From contig NZ_CP140153.1 in NCBI RefSeq assembly GCF_034479635.1, positions 627,501 to 691,500 of the forward strand: a stretch of 64,000 bases of DNA. The letters are read 5' to 3'. Position numbers and translations under genes: made by a program. Under the pieces are notes generated by a model. That model was not told the origin of the DNA, did not search any database, and saw only the letters and a program-made list of their open reading frames with translations. Shown here piece by piece: positions 9,572 to 20,563 of this stretch (position 1 is its first letter; the number at the start of each line of letters is the position of its first letter). Source of the DNA: Guyparkeria halophila (GTDB taxonomy: Bacteria; Pseudomonadota; Gammaproteobacteria; Halothiobacillales; Halothiobacillaceae).

Positions 9572-9574
9572 GGC

Positions 9575-10162
9575 TCAGTTCTCCTGGTCCGCGTCATCTT
9601 CCTTGGGCGGCGTGATCTTCGCTTCGATCGAGAACACGTACTGGCCGGCATCGGTGGTCTGGCCCGAGCCCTCGGCAAGGATGCCCGACCCCACCAGGCT
9701 GGCGCTGCCGATGTAGTCGGCGCTGTTCAGGCGGCGGAGATAGGCCGCGACCCGTGCTTGGGCATCGGCCTTGCCCTGGATGCTGATCTTCTCGTCGTTG
9801 GTCACCGTGACGTCGGTGAGCTGGACGCCGTCCGGCAGGGTGGTGATGAAGCTTTCGACCAGGTGGACGATCGTCGGTCGGCTGGACTGAAGCTTCTCGA
9901 TGACCTGCATGCGGGCGGTGAGCTCGGCTTTGCGCTGCTTGAGCTCGTTGATCGTCTGGATCTGGCGGTCGAGCTTCTTGATCACGTCCTCGAGATAGGC
10001 GTTGCGGGCCTGCTGGTTCTCGATCTGCGACTGCATGTAGCTGTGGATGCCGAAGGCGACACCAACGGCGATCAGCGCGGCCAGCACGAGGTGGACGACA
10101 AAGTCGCGTTGCCGCTTCTGGCGCCGTTCCTCGCGCCAGGGGAGAAGGTTGATCCGTCTCAT
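9575..10162 (-). CDS. pilN: Type IV pilus inner-membrane protein PilN
   Basis: Partner of PilO and PilM in the alignment subcomplex. It opens with MRRINLLPWRE, the conserved cytoplasmic peptide (INLLPWR) that docks in the groove of PilM, followed by a membrane helix (about 22-42), a coiled coil (about 45-90) and a periplasmic domain with GVQLTDVTVTNDEKISIQG. 195 residues is the usual size. The start codon shares one base with the pilM stop. Confidence 0.96.
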   Translation of the reverse strand: MRRINLLPWREERRQKRQRDFVVHLVLAALIAVGVAFGIHSYMQSQIENQQARNAYLEDVIKKLDRQIQTINELKQRKAELTARMQVIEKLQSSRPTIVHLVESFITTLPDGVQLTDVTVTNDEKISIQGKADAQARVAAYLRRLNSADYIGSASLVGSGILAEGSGQTTDAGQYVFSIEAKITPPKEDDADQEN

Positions 10163-11256
10163 CAGTCGAAGCTCCTTAACGCAAGCCCGCAGGCAATCAG
10201 CATTGCGGTGCCATGCCGAGCCATTTGCTCGGCGGACACGCCAGGTCCCTTGGCGAGTGCGGCGAACGGATTCGCCAGCCGGGTCGGTACCCCGGTCTCG
10301 TTGTTGATGCGCTCAACGGCGCCGGCGGTGTTGGCCGCGCCGCCGCCGAGAAGAATCAGGTTGACGGTGCTACCACTGGATTCCGAGTAGTAGTACTGGA
10401 TGAATCGCTCGATGTTCATGGCGAGCGAGTCGAGGTAGGGCTGAAGCACCTTGCGGGGATAGTCCTCGGGAAGGCTGTCGTCGCGCTTGCGCTCCTCCGC
10501 CTCCTCGAGCGTCAAGCCGTACTGGGCAGCGATCTCGCTGGTGAGCTGCTGGCCGCCGCCTTCGTGTTCGCGGGTATAGACGATGTCGTCGCCAACGAAG
10601 ATGCTCAGCGTCGTGGTGGTGTCGCCGAGGTCGAACACCGCGACCGGCTGGGAACGTTCTTCCGGGGCGAGTGTCTGAGCGATTATCTCGGTAAACGCGT
10701 TCTGCAGGGCGAAGGATTCGATGTCGACCACGTCGACCGTCATGCCGGCCGCCTCGGCTACCGCCACCCGACTGTCGACATTGTCGGTGCGCGTGGCGGC
10801 CATCAGGACGTCGACACCCTCGGATTCCCCGGTGCGTCGCTTGGTCTGCTTGCCGAGGATGTCGGTCTGGACCGGTTCGAAGTCGAAGTTGACCTCGTCG
10901 ATCGGGAAGGGGATGTACTGGTCGGCTTCCAGTCGCACCTGTTCCTCGAGTTCGAATTCGTCGCCGGGGTTGTCGATATGCAACACCCGGCTGACGGCCG
11001 AGGAGGTCGGCACCGCCATGCACAGGTGGCGTCCCTTCAGTCGGGTCCGCCGCACGGCGCGGGTCAGCGCGTCAGCGACGGCTTCCGTGTCGGTGATCGA
11101 CTTGCCCTGTACGGCGCCTTGCGGCAGGGGTTCGATGGCGAATGCCGTGGTGCGATAACCACCGCGGCGTTTCTCCAGTTGGATTAGCTTGACGGCGGTC
11201 GAGCTGATGTCGACGCCGAGGCGAGCGGGTTTAGCGCTGAATAGTGGCACGGTCAT
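10162..11256 (-). CDS. pilM: Type IV pilus actin-like ATPase-fold protein PilM
   Basis: Cytosolic actin/FtsA-fold protein that binds the PilN N-terminus and couples it to the pilus motors. The 364 residues show the first phosphate loop GVDISSTAVKL (about 14-24), the second loop VFDLGDTTTTLSIF (about 199-212) and an adenosine motif with LLGGGAANTAG (about 303-313). A strong ribosome site (AAGGAAGGG) precedes the ATG. It heads the pilMNOPQ operon and is divergent from the PBP1a gene, the classic arrangement. Confidence 0.97.
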   Translation of the reverse strand: MTVPLFSAKPARLGVDISSTAVKLIQLEKRRGGYRTTAFAIEPLPQGAVQGKSITDTEAVADALTRAVRRTRLKGRHLCMAVPTSSAVSRVLHIDNPGDEFELEEQVRLEADQYIPFPIDEVNFDFEPVQTDILGKQTKRRTGESEGVDVLMAATRTDNVDSRVAVAEAAGMTVDVVDIESFALQNAFTEIIAQTLAPEERSQPVAVFDLGDTTTTLSIFVGDDIVYTREHEGGGQQLTSEIAAQYGLTLEEAEERKRDDSLPEDYPRKVLQPYLDSLAMNIERFIQYYYSESSGSTVNLILLGGGAANTAGAVERINNETGVPTRLANPFAALAKGPGVSAEQMARHGTAMLIACGLALRSFD

Positions 11257-11405
11257 TCCCTTCCTTTTGAGCGTGCGTTAAGGTTTCGCACACACGCACC
11301 TTGTCTCCCAGAGATGCATCCTATGGCATAACCGTCGCGCTTGTCGACAACGGCGCCGGTGCGTGCCCGCAACAACAGGCACTGGGCCTTTTTTTCGCTA
11401 TTCGA

Positions 11406-13781
11406 ATGAAGCTTATCAAGATTATTTCCTATCTAGTTGGTTTGGGGTTGATTCTGGCCCTTGCTGGCGCTGGTGTCCTGTATCATGTTTACAACACCCA
11501 ATTGCCCAGTGTCGACGAGTTGGGCGAGGTGCGATACCAGATGCCGATGCGCATCCACGACCGTGAGGGCGGCTTGATCGCGGAATTCGGCAACCAACGC
11601 CGTTTCCCGGTCTCCTACGAGCAACTCCCGCCGGTCGTGGTGGATGCGTTCGTCGCCGCCGAGGACGATCGGTTTTTCGAGCACATCGGGGTGGACTTCC
11701 TGGGGCTGGCCCGAGCCGCCGTCGAACTGGTGCGTACCGGCGAGAAGTCGCAGGGCGGCTCGACCATTACCATGCAGGTGGCGCGCAACTTTTATCTCGG
11801 GCGGGAGAAGACCTATACCCGCAAGCTTTACGAGATCCTGCTGGCGGTGAAGATCGACCGGGCCTTCAGCAAGGAAGACATCCTTGCGCTTTATCTGAAC
11901 AAGATCTTCATGGGGCACCGGGCTTACGGCGTCAAGGCCGCTGCCCAGATCTACTTCGACAAGGATCTGCCGGAGCTGACGGTCGCCGAAGCGGCCATGC
12001 TGGCGGCTCTGCCGAAGGCCCCCTCGACGACCAATCCCGTCAGCGATCCCGAGCGCGCCTTGGCGCGCCGCGCCTACGTGCTGGGGCGCATGCTCAAGCT
12101 GGGCCAGATCGACCAGGCCACCTTTGATCGCTCGATCGATGAGCCCTTGCCGGGACGCCTGTACACCTCGTCCGAGATCGAGACCCCGGCGCCTTACGCC
12201 GCGGAAATGGCGCGGCGCGACCTGGTCGAGAAGTACGGGCAGGAAGCCTACGAGATGGGCCTTGCCGTGCACACGAGCATCGATCCCGACGCGCAGCGGT
12301 CCGCGACCCGCGCCTTGCGCCAGGCGCTGATCGACTACGATCGACGCCACGGGTACCGCGGCCCGGAGTCCGACTGGAGTGAGTGGCTTGAGGATCGCGA
12401 GGCGCTGGAGAAACAGTTGGCGAACACCAGTCGGGTCGGCGGCCTGCTGCCGGGTGTGGTGCTGCAGGTCAACGCGGCCGAGGCGAGCGTGCTGGTGCGA
12501 GATGCGGGTGAAGTGATCCTCGACCTCGACTCGATGCGCTGGGCCTGCGAGTACCAGGCCACCGATCGCTGCGGGCCGAAGCCCAAGGCGGTCGACGAGG
12601 TGCTGGGCCGGGGTGATCTGATTCGGGTCGAGCCGATCGAGTCCGGTGACGGTGTGGCTTATCGGTTGGCGCAGATTCCCGAAGTGACCGGGGCGTTTGT
12701 TGCGCTGGACCCGGCCAGTGGGGCGATTCGCGCCATGATCGGTGGTTTCGACTTCTTCCACGACAGTGAATTCAACAACGTCCTCCGGGCCGAGCGTCAG
12801 CCCGGTTCGGGGTTCAAGCCCTACCTCTACTCTGCGGCGCTTGATCAGGGATTCACCTGGGCAAGCATGATCAACGACTCGCCGGTCGTGGTGGAGGATG
12901 GCGTCCGTCAGGGCATTGACTGGCGCCCAAGCAACTACGGTCGCAGTTTCGGTGGCATGCGTCGCATGCGTGACGCCCTGACGCGTTCGGTGAACCTGGT
13001 TTCCATCCGCCTGGCGCAGGCCGTCGGCACGCCGATGGTCCTGGAATATGCCGGTCGTTTTGGCTTGCCGGTGGAGAACTGGGAGCCGACCCTGTCGATG
13101 GCCCTGGGCAGCTATACCCTGACCCCGCTGGACCAGGTCGCCGGCTTCGCCGTGTTTGCCAATGGCGGCTACCGCGTCACCCCGTTCCTGATCACCGAGC
13201 TGGACAATCCGGACGACGGCGTGATCGACTCGCACCCGGCGGTCAGCCTCTGCGACAGCTGTCCGATCGATACGGCTGACCCGAGTCTGGCCCCGCGTGT
13301 GATATCGGCGCAGAACGCGTTCCTGATGCGTTCGGGGCTCAGGGGTGTCGTCCGCGAGGGGACCGGTGTGCGTGCCTGGCGGGCGCTGGAGCGCGAAGAC
13401 ATCGGCGGGAAGACCGGTACCACCAACGACCAGCGCGACGCCTGGTTCACCGGCTTTGGGCCCGGTTGGGTGGCCACCGCCTGGGTGGGATTTGCCGACA
13501 ACAGTGAACTGGGCCGGCGCGAGACGGGCGGCAAGGCGGCGCTGCCAGCGTGGATCGACTTCATGCGCGACGTGCTTCCGCCGCCCGGAGCGGCCGAGGA
13601 GCCGCCGGAGGGGGTCGTTACCGCCTGGATCGATCCGGACAGCGGCAAACGCTTGCCCGAGGGGCATCCCGGGGCGATCCGCGAGTATTTCGACTCGACC
13701 AACCCGCAGGCGGATCTTCCCGAAAAGGATGCGGCGGCCGCGTCGGGCACGTCGCGTGAGGTGATCGACAACCTGTTCTGA
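11406..13781 (+). CDS. mrcA: Penicillin-binding protein 1A, bifunctional class A PBP
   Basis: Polymerises glycan strands and cross-links them in the periplasm. With ATG at 11406 the protein has 791 residues and starts MKLIKIISYLVGLGLILALA, a normal membrane anchor; the frame stays open to a TTG at 11301 but that extension is not hydrophobic or conserved. The glycosyltransferase domain has EDDRFFEHIGVD with catalytic Glu86, QGGSTITMQ and RKLYEILLA. An OB-like insertion follows. The transpeptidase has the SxxK motif (Ser468, Lys471), SVN at 528-530 and KTGTT from Lys669. It is divergent from pilM as in Pseudomonas. No strong Shine-Dalgarno precedes the ATG. Confidence 0.96.
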   Translation: MKLIKIISYLVGLGLILALAGAGVLYHVYNTQLPSVDELGEVRYQMPMRIHDREGGLIAEFGNQRRFPVSYEQLPPVVVDAFVAAEDDRFFEHIGVDFLGLARAAVELVRTGEKSQGGSTITMQVARNFYLGREKTYTRKLYEILLAVKIDRAFSKEDILALYLNKIFMGHRAYGVKAAAQIYFDKDLPELTVAEAAMLAALPKAPSTTNPVSDPERALARRAYVLGRMLKLGQIDQATFDRSIDEPLPGRLYTSSEIETPAPYAAEMARRDLVEKYGQEAYEMGLAVHTSIDPDAQRSATRALRQALIDYDRRHGYRGPESDWSEWLEDREALEKQLANTSRVGGLLPGVVLQVNAAEASVLVRDAGEVILDLDSMRWACEYQATDRCGPKPKAVDEVLGRGDLIRVEPIESGDGVAYRLAQIPEVTGAFVALDPASGAIRAMIGGFDFFHDSEFNNVLRAERQPGSGFKPYLYSAALDQGFTWASMINDSPVVVEDGVRQGIDWRPSNYGRSFGGMRRMRDALTRSVNLVSIRLAQAVGTPMVLEYAGRFGLPVENWEPTLSMALGSYTLTPLDQVAGFAVFANGGYRVTPFLITELDNPDDGVIDSHPAVSLCDSCPIDTADPSLAPRVISAQNAFLMRSGLRGVVREGTGVRAWRALEREDIGGKTGTTNDQRDAWFTGFGPGWVATAWVGFADNSELGRRETGGKAALPAWIDFMRDVLPPPGAAEEPPEGVVTAWIDPDSGKRLPEGHPGAIREYFDSTNPQADLPEKDAAAASGTSREVIDNLF

Positions 13782-13837
13782 GCGTTGAGGGGTGGCCAGT
13801 CTCGACCCGGCGCCCCAACGAATGAGGAGAGTGCGAC

Positions 13838-14440
13838 ATGGGGCCGGCTTCACTGGAACTGTTGCGTTGTGCGGCGCGTCATGCGGCCGACTCGCCCGGC
13901 CAACCCCGCCGTGATTCGTTGCGTCTTGCGGCGGATGAGCTGGGCGAGACCCTCGATCCACGTTTTCGCGCCGCGGACCTGGAGCGGCTCGAGCTGGAAC
14001 TGGGGCATTACCAGGCGACCTTTCGCCCCGAGCAACGAGAACAGTTGGCGACGCTCCGGCGAGCGGCGCTCGAGGCGATGACCTTTTTTGCCCAGTTTCG
14101 GCCGCGGCTGGTGGGTGACGTGCTCACCGGCACGGCCGACGACTATTCCCCCATCGTCTTGCAGTTGTTCGCCCCGACCCCCGAGCGTGTGATCGAGTGC
14201 CTGCTCGGTCACGACATCCCGTTCGAGGAATCCGAGACCCGCTATCAATACCCCGACGGCCGGCAGGAGCGGGTGTCGGTATTCGCCTTCGGTGCCGGTG
14301 ACGATCACATCGTGCTGGAGGTCTTTCCCGAGGAGCGGCTGCGCGAGACGCCACTGGTATCCGGTGGGGCCAAGTTGCGCCGCGCCTCCCGGCGGCAAGT
14401 CGAGGCGCTGATGCAGGAAGGGGTGGCAGGCACGCACTGA
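13838..14440 (+). CDS. Unknown protein, nucleotidyltransferase-like (COG2413-like)
   Basis: A 200-residue soluble protein, 56 bases after the PBP1a gene and so possibly co-transcribed. No signal peptide or membrane segment. The central stretch FRPRLVGDVLTGTADDYSPI followed by a beta strand LQLFAPTPERVIECLLG, and HIVLEVFPEE near the end, resembles a small family of predicted nucleotidyltransferases (sometimes misnamed after MurC) found in beta- and gammaproteobacteria. The G-x2-x2-G-T-x5 arrangement fits a degenerate nucleotidyltransferase core, but I cannot identify a full catalytic Asp triad. Function unknown; recognition is from memory of the sequence pattern only. Confidence 0.75.
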   Translation: MGPASLELLRCAARHAADSPGQPRRDSLRLAADELGETLDPRFRAADLERLELELGHYQATFRPEQREQLATLRRAALEAMTFFAQFRPRLVGDVLTGTADDYSPIVLQLFAPTPERVIECLLGHDIPFEESETRYQYPDGRQERVSVFAFGAGDDHIVLEVFPEERLRETPLVSGGAKLRRASRRQVEALMQEGVAGTH

Positions 14441-14506
14441 CAGTGTCGGTTGCCGGAACCCCCGACAGGCTCAAGGGCGTTTTTCGATCACTGTCGCAGC
14501 AATGAA

Positions 14507-14533
14507 AATGCCCCCGGCGAAACCGGGGGCATT
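14507..14533. terminator. Bidirectional intrinsic terminator between convergent genes
   Basis: Perfect 11-bp stem AATGCCCCCGG/CCGGGGGCATT with a 5-base loop. It lies in the gap between the plus-strand unknown gene ending at 14440 and hemE ending at 14561, so it can serve both; T/A-rich tracts flank both sides but are short. Confidence 0.75.
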
Positions 14534-14560
14534 TCTGGTTGAGTCGGGGTGACGCCCGGG

Positions 14561-15625
14561 TCAGTCGCGCGCGCTCAGGCGGTGCACCGCGTCGACCAGG
14601 ACCTTTACCTTGTCCGGGTTGACGTGCTGGTGGATGCCGTGGCCGAGGTTGAAGACGTGGCCCGGATTGGGGCCGAATTCTTCCAGGATGCGAGCCACTT
14701 CGCGCTCGATCACCTCGTCCGGTGCGTACAGTACGCTCGGGTCGAGGTTGCCCTGCAGGGCGACGCGATCGCCGACCCGCTTGCGGATCGTGTCGAGATT
14801 CACGGTCCAGTCCAGACCGATGCCGTCGGCGCCGGTGTCCGCAATCCACTCGGCCCACTGGCCGCCGCCCTTGGTGAACAGCGTGACCGGCACGTAGCTG
14901 CCGTCCGGACGTTCGCGGTTCAGGCCGTCGACGATGCGCTGCATGTACTGCAGCGAGAAATCACGGTAGTCGTGCGGGGCGAGCACGCCGCCCCAGGTGT
15001 CGAACACCATCAGCGACTGCGCGCCGGCCTCGATCTGGGCGTTGAGGTAGTCGGTCACCGCGTCGGCCAGCCGGCCAAGCAGATCGTGCGCCGCCTTCGG
15101 GTCGCTGTAGACCAGACCCTTGACCTTGGCGAAGTCCTTGGTGCCGCCACCCTCGACCATGTAGGTCGCCAGTGTCCACGGGCTGCCGGTAAAACCGATC
15201 AGCGGTACGCGACCGTCGAGCGCCTGACGGATGGTGGACACGGCGTTCATCACGTAACCGAGATCCGATCCCATGTCCGGCTTGGGCAGGCGAGCGATGT
15301 CGGCGGCCGAGCGCACCGGGCGTTCGAACACCGGACCTTCGCCGGCAACGAACTTGAGTCCCAGCCCCATGGCGTCGGGGATGGTGAGGATGTCGGAGAA
15401 CAGGATGGCCGCGTCGAGGTCATAGCGCTCCAGCGGCTGGAGGGTGACCTCGCAGGCCAGGTCGGCCGAGCGACACAGGTCCATGAAGCTGCCGGCGCGT
15501 TCGCGCGTGGCGCGGTATTCCGGCAGGTAGCGACCCGCCTGGCGCATGATCCAGATCGGGGTGCGATCGACGGGCTGGCGCGCCAGTGCGCGTAACAGGC
15601 GATCGTTCTGCAGCGGAGCGGTCAT
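14561..15625 (-). CDS. hemE: Uroporphyrinogen decarboxylase
   Basis: Removes four acetate carboxyls of uroporphyrinogen III to give coproporphyrinogen III in heme synthesis. The 354 residues carry the signature [16 protein letters not shown] (near residue 23), [16 protein letters not shown] containing the catalytic Asp region, [13 protein letters not shown] and [11 protein letters not shown] near the C-terminus. It lies 5 bases after gltD on the same strand, the same neighbour as in Pseudomonas. Heme supply is relevant to the many c- and b-type cytochromes encoded nearby. Confidence 0.97.
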   Translation of the reverse strand: MTAPLQNDRLLRALARQPVDRTPIWIMRQAGRYLPEYRATRERAGSFMDLCRSADLACEVTLQPLERYDLDAAILFSDILTIPDAMGLGLKFVAGEGPVFERPVRSAADIARLPKPDMGSDLGYVMNAVSTIRQALDGRVPLIGFTGSPWTLATYMVEGGGTKDFAKVKGLVYSDPKAAHDLLGRLADAVTDYLNAQIEAGAQSLMVFDTWGGVLAPHDYRDFSLQYMQRIVDGLNRERPDGSYVPVTLFTKGGGQWAEWIADTGADGIGLDWTVNLDTIRKRVGDRVALQGNLDPSVLYAPDEVIEREVARILEEFGPNPGHVFNLGHGIHQHVNPDKVKVLVDAVHRLSARD

Positions 15626-15630
15626 GAAGC

Positions 15631-17067
<1,437 letters not shown>

Positions 17068-17131
17068 TCAACGCGGTGCCCGGGGTAGGGGTCCGACGGT
17101 GCGGACCGCGGCCCGGGGCGATCCCCGTGGC

Positions 17132-17581
17132 TCAGGCCGAGAGGCGGGAGCGGACGGCCTGACTGACGGCGGCCATGTCGGCCCGTCCGGCCAGGCGTTC
17201 GCGGGCCGTCTTCATCACGGCCCCCATCTGGCTCAGGTCAGTGGCCTGCTCGGCGGCGATGATCTCGGCCACCGCGGCCTCGATTTCCTCGGGGGACAGC
17301 GGCTGAGGTAGGTAGGTCTCGATGATCGCGAGTTCGGCTTCCTCGATGGCCTTGAGGTCATCGCGACCGGCGGACTCGTACTGGGCGATCGACTCGCGGC
17401 GCTGCTTGGCCTGCTTGGTCAGGATCGCCATGGCCTCGTCTTCCGAGACCTCCCGGCGCTCATCGATCTCCCGCTGCTTGATCGCGGCGATCAGCATGCG
17501 GATGGTGGCCAGACGCGACTTTGCGCCGCTCTTCATGGCCGTCTTCATATCGGCGGTCAGGCGCGCCTTGATCGTGCTCAT
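17132..17581 (-). CDS. yqeY: GatB/YqeY-domain protein
   Basis: A 149-residue all-helical protein resembling the tail domain of GatB that contacts tRNA in the amidotransferase; the free-standing YqeY protein has no firmly known role. Sequence hallmarks: starts MSTIKARLTADMKTAMKS, then ATIRMLIAAIKQREIDER, the central QAKQRRESIAQYESAGRDDL and the C-terminal MGAVMKTARERLAGRADM. It sits 25 bases after rpsU, a very common neighbourhood (rpsU-yqeY-dnaG-rpoD) although dnaG and rpoD are not here. Confidence 0.93.
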   Translation of the reverse strand: MSTIKARLTADMKTAMKSGAKSRLATIRMLIAAIKQREIDERREVSEDEAMAILTKQAKQRRESIAQYESAGRDDLKAIEEAELAIIETYLPQPLSPEEIEAAVAEIIAAEQATDLSQMGAVMKTARERLAGRADMAAVSQAVRSRLSA

Positions 17582-17606
17582 GCGGTAGTGGCCGTCACAA
17601 GTGCGA

Positions 17607-17822
17607 TCAGTACAAGCGAACGCGACGCGCTTGTTCCTTCGAGAGGCGCTTCTGGTTGCGCTTCACGGCAGCGGCGGCCTTGCGCTTGCGGGCGGCCGTC
17701 GGCTTTTCGTAGTACTCACGCTCGCGCATCTCGCTGATGATGCCGGCTTTCTCGCAAGAGCGCTTGAAACGACGAACTGCTACCTCGAAAGGCTCATTTT
17801 CCCGAACACGTACAGAAGGCAT
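17607..17822 (-). CDS. rpsU: 30S ribosomal protein S21
   Basis: Small-subunit protein of 71 residues needed for initiation at many messages. It starts [19 protein letters not shown] and ends in a lysine/arginine-rich tail with [14 protein letters not shown]. The frame stays open upstream to 17927, but conserved S21 proteins begin with this Met at 17822. A good promoter lies at 17900-17927. tsaD is divergent on the other strand, as in many proteobacteria. Confidence 0.97.
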   Translation of the reverse strand: MPSVRVRENEPFEVAVRRFKRSCEKAGIISEMREREYYEKPTAARKRKAAAAVKRNQKRLSKEQARRVRLY

Positions 17823-17899
17823 GAATGCGTTCCACCTCGTTGATTTGAAACTGAAATGTTTGGCTTCGGACCCACGCGGCCCAAAATAAAAGGTGTTGT

Positions 17900-17927
17900 A
17901 GTATAAAGCGTTGCCCGAGGTGTGCAA
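17900..17927 (-). promoter_or_regulatory. Sigma70-type promoter for rpsU
   Basis: On the minus strand TTGCAC and TATACT are 16 bases apart, followed by an AT-rich start region and a leader of about 70 bases. This is the best-matching promoter in the rpsU/tsaD divergent gap. Confidence 0.75.
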
Positions 17928-17991
17928 GAGGCAAATGCCAGCACAGGCGGCGCCTTCGGGATTACTAATGATGTGGTGAGGAGTATCGCGC

Positions 17992-19035
17992 GTGCGCGTA
18001 TTGGCAATCGAGAGTTCCTGTGACGAGACCGCCGTGGCCTTGTTCGATGGCGGCAGCGGTGAGTTGTTGGCCCATCGCGTCCATTCCCAGACCGATGTGC
18101 ATGCCGAATACGGTGGGGTGGTTCCGGAGCTCGCGGCTCGTGATCACATGCGTCGCCTGCCCAGTCTGACCCGCGCCACGCTCACCGACGCGGGTCTGGG
18201 CTATGACGTCATCGATGCGGTTGCCTACACCGCCGGTCCGGGGTTGGCCGGCGCCCTGATGACGGGGGCGGCGTTTGCCAAGGGTATTGCCGCCAGTCGC
18301 GGGTTGCCGGCGCTCGGCGTCAATCACCTGGAAGGGCATATCCTCGCGCCGTTGCTGGGTGATGACCCGCCGGCATTCCCTTTTCTCGCCTTGTTGGTGT
18401 CCGGCGGGCACAGCCAGTTGATCGAGGTGCGCGAGGTGGGTGACTACCGGCTGCTGGGCGAGAGCATCGACGATGCGATCGGCGAGGCGTTCGACAAGTC
18501 GGCCAAGCTGATGGGGCTGGGTTATCCGGGCGGGGCGGCCTTGTCGCGCCTGGCCGAGCAGGGTGACCCGACCGCGGTGCCCTTCACCCGGCCGATGGTC
18601 AATCGGCCCGGCCTGGACTTGAGCTTCAGCGGGTTGAAAACCGCGGTGGCGAACGCGATTGCCGCTGGTCACGCCCACCAGGACGTGGCGGCCTCGTTCG
18701 AGCGGACGGTGATCGACACCCTGGTGATCAAGCTCACGCGGGCACTGGACCAGACCGGTCTGGATCGCCTGGTGGTCGCCGGTGGGGTGGCGGCCAATCG
18801 GCCCCTGCGGCAGCGACTGGTCGAGATGATGGCCGATCGGCGCGGCGCGGTGCATTTCCCCGAGATCGAGTTGTGCACCGACAACGCCGCCATGATCGCG
18901 TTGGCGGGGTACCGTCGGCTTGCCGCCGGCGAGCGCGACGCCCAGCCGGGGTTCCGCGTGCGCGCCCGCTGGCCGCTGGCCGAGCTCGAGTTGCCGGGGG
19001 CGCTGGTGGGTTCGACGGTGGCCGTCACTCCTTGA
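17992..19035 (+). CDS. tsaD: tRNA N6-adenosine threonylcarbamoyltransferase
   Basis: Transfers the threonylcarbamoyl group to A37 of ANN-decoding tRNAs, in complex with TsaB/TsaE. The 347 residues start at a GTG preceded by GTGAGGAG and show the ASKHA fold: N-terminal [10 protein letters not shown], the metal-binding NHLEGH (His112, His116), LVSGGHSQL, the DxxG-like [18 protein letters not shown], and [13 protein letters not shown] and CTDNAAMIA near the end. The tail overlaps the end of convergent plsY by 11 bases. Confidence 0.97.
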   Translation: MRVLAIESSCDETAVALFDGGSGELLAHRVHSQTDVHAEYGGVVPELAARDHMRRLPSLTRATLTDAGLGYDVIDAVAYTAGPGLAGALMTGAAFAKGIAASRGLPALGVNHLEGHILAPLLGDDPPAFPFLALLVSGGHSQLIEVREVGDYRLLGESIDDAIGEAFDKSAKLMGLGYPGGAALSRLAEQGDPTAVPFTRPMVNRPGLDLSFSGLKTAVANAIAAGHAHQDVAASFERTVIDTLVIKLTRALDQTGLDRLVVAGGVAANRPLRQRLVEMMADRRGAVHFPEIELCTDNAAMIALAGYRRLAAGERDAQPGFRVRARWPLAELELPGALVGSTVAVTP

Positions 19036-19690
19036 TCGACGAGTCGGATTTTTCGCCGATGCGGGGTTCCTCGCCGCGCATCAGCCGGCGGATGTTGCCG
19101 TGGTGGCGCAGGATGAGCAGCAGGGACATCAGCGAGATCGCCAGGGCGATGAACGGTGGGGCGATGAAGGTGGCCAGGGTCGCGGCCACCACTGCGGCAA
19201 ACAGGGCGGACAACGAGGAATAGCGCGTTGCCCAGGCGGTGCTCAGCCAGCCGACAATGGCGAACAATCCAATCAGTGGTGCCATGGCGAGGATCGCGCC
19301 GGCGGCAGTCGCCACGCCCTTGCCGCCCTTGAAGCCGAAGAACACCGGATACAGGTGCCCGAGGAAGGCAAACAGGCCGGCGGCACCCATTGCCGCCTGG
19401 TGCGACGCGCCATCGACGGCCAGGCCGGCGACGATCACCGGGGCCAGGCCCTTGAGGAGATCGCCGACTAACGTGACAATGGCCGCCTTCTTGCCGCCCA
19501 GGCGCAGGACGTTGGTCGCGCCCGGATTGCCCGAGCCGGCCGAGCGCGGGTCCGGCAATCCCAGCAGGCGCGCCGTGATCACCCCGGTGGACAATGAGCC
19601 AACCAGGTAGGCGGCGACGGCGATGATGAGCAGAAGGGGCCAGTCGAGGGCAGTCAATTGCTGAATCCGGGGTTTGAATGGGGGCGTCAT
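19025..19690 (-). CDS. plsY: Acyl-phosphate:glycerol-3-phosphate acyltransferase PlsY
   Basis: Inner-membrane enzyme that acylates glycerol-3-phosphate using acyl-phosphate from PlsX, first step of phospholipid synthesis. ATG at 19690 gives 221 residues; the open frame extends further upstream but that part is Arg/Pro-rich and not membrane-like. Three catalytic loops are visible: [12 protein letters not shown] (loop 1), [19 protein letters not shown] (loop 2) and [16 protein letters not shown] (loop 3), between about five membrane helices. The start has about 20 extra residues before the first helix compared with E. coli. Confidence 0.94.
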   Translation of the reverse strand: MTPPFKPRIQQLTALDWPLLLIIAVAAYLVGSLSTGVITARLLGLPDPRSAGSGNPGATNVLRLGGKKAAIVTLVGDLLKGLAPVIVAGLAVDGASHQAAMGAAGLFAFLGHLYPVFFGFKGGKGVATAAGAILAMAPLIGLFAIVGWLSTAWATRYSSLSALFAAVVAATLATFIAPPFIALAISLMSLLLILRHHGNIRRLMRGEEPRIGEKSDSSIKE

Positions 19691-19767
19691 TATCACGGTC
19701 CGATGGCTTGCTCGCAAACCACGGCGATGCGGTGGGGCCTCAAGCGTGTGGCGCAGGAGCGTGACGC

Positions 19768-20460
19768 GTGAGGCGCGATGCCCCCTCCGCCATGACGGCC
19801 TCGGTCGGGCTGGTTGCCGGCTGGTCCTTTCCCGCGACGGTGTTTGATCCGCTGGTGCGCCGGTTGCCCGGTAACGAGGTGGTGGCCTTCGACTGGTCCA
19901 CGTTTTCGGCCGACTGGCTTGGACCGGATGGACCGGAGTGCGCGGAATTGCCGCCGAGCCCCGCGGTCTGGGCGGGGTGGTCATTGGGCGGCGCGTTGCT
20001 GCTTGAGGCCGTGCGACGGGGAATCATTCGGCCCGCGCGGCTGGTGTTGATCCAGGCCACGCCGCGTTTCCTGACGGGGGATGATGGTTGGCCCGGGGTG
20101 AGCCTGGGCGACTGGCAGGGCCTGCGGCGAGCGGCGGGGCGGCAGCCCCTCGCGGCTGCCGCCGCCTTCCGGCGTCGCTTTGACCTCCCGGATGCGCCCG
20201 CCACGTCCGAACGGCTGGCCGCCGGCGACGGTCTCGACTGGCTGGCCCGGCTGGATCTTCGACGGACGCTTGCCGCCATCGATGTGCCCGTCGACATCTG
20301 GTTGGCGCCCGACGACCCGCTGGTGCCGGTCGACTGGCCGCGGCACCTCGACCTGCCCCCGCATGTGCGTGTGCACCGGTTCGAGCAGGGTGGGCACGCC
20401 GAATGGCTCGACCATCCGGACTTGCTGGTGCCCTCATTGATCCGTCCTGCTCGCCGTTGA
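19768..20460 (+). CDS. bioH: BioH-like pimeloyl-ACP methyl ester esterase (alpha/beta hydrolase)
   Basis: A 230-residue alpha/beta hydrolase with nucleophile elbow GWSLGG, a DIWLAPDDPLVP segment carrying the expected catalytic Asp and the GGHAEWLDHP catalytic His near the end. GTG at 19768 is chosen because AGGAG lies 8 bases upstream; ATG at 19792 is the alternative. The next gene is bioC, so the most likely role is to cleave the methyl ester of pimeloyl-ACP, freeing it for biotin synthesis. Sequence similarity to E. coli BioH itself is limited; BioG- or BioV-type esterases are the alternatives. Confidence 0.8.
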   Translation: MRRDAPSAMTASVGLVAGWSFPATVFDPLVRRLPGNEVVAFDWSTFSADWLGPDGPECAELPPSPAVWAGWSLGGALLLEAVRRGIIRPARLVLIQATPRFLTGDDGWPGVSLGDWQGLRRAAGRQPLAAAAAFRRRFDLPDAPATSERLAAGDGLDWLARLDLRRTLAAIDVPVDIWLAPDDPLVPVDWPRHLDLPPHVRVHRFEQGGHAEWLDHPDLLVPSLIRPARR

Positions 20461-20563
20461 CCCGGGTGCCCGTCGGCGGGCTGAGTAGCGCGTTTGCCGC
20501 GGCGCCTAGTCCCAACCGTCGCGGCTTCATACACAAGTTCAATCGTGAGCTCCTTTCGATAGC

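Noticed and set aside
11363-11395. GTGCC/GGCAC stem followed by seven Ts just before the PBP1a start
   Set aside because: The stem is short, has a 10-base loop and is six bases away from the T-run, so it is not a convincing terminator or attenuator.
11301-11405. Upstream TTG start for the PBP1a gene
   Set aside because: It adds 35 residues before a normal signal anchor; the ATG at 11406 matches the usual N-terminus.
11433-13961. 842-codon open frame antisense to PBP1a
   Set aside because: It has no recognisable motif, and the plus strand has every catalytic motif of PBP1a.
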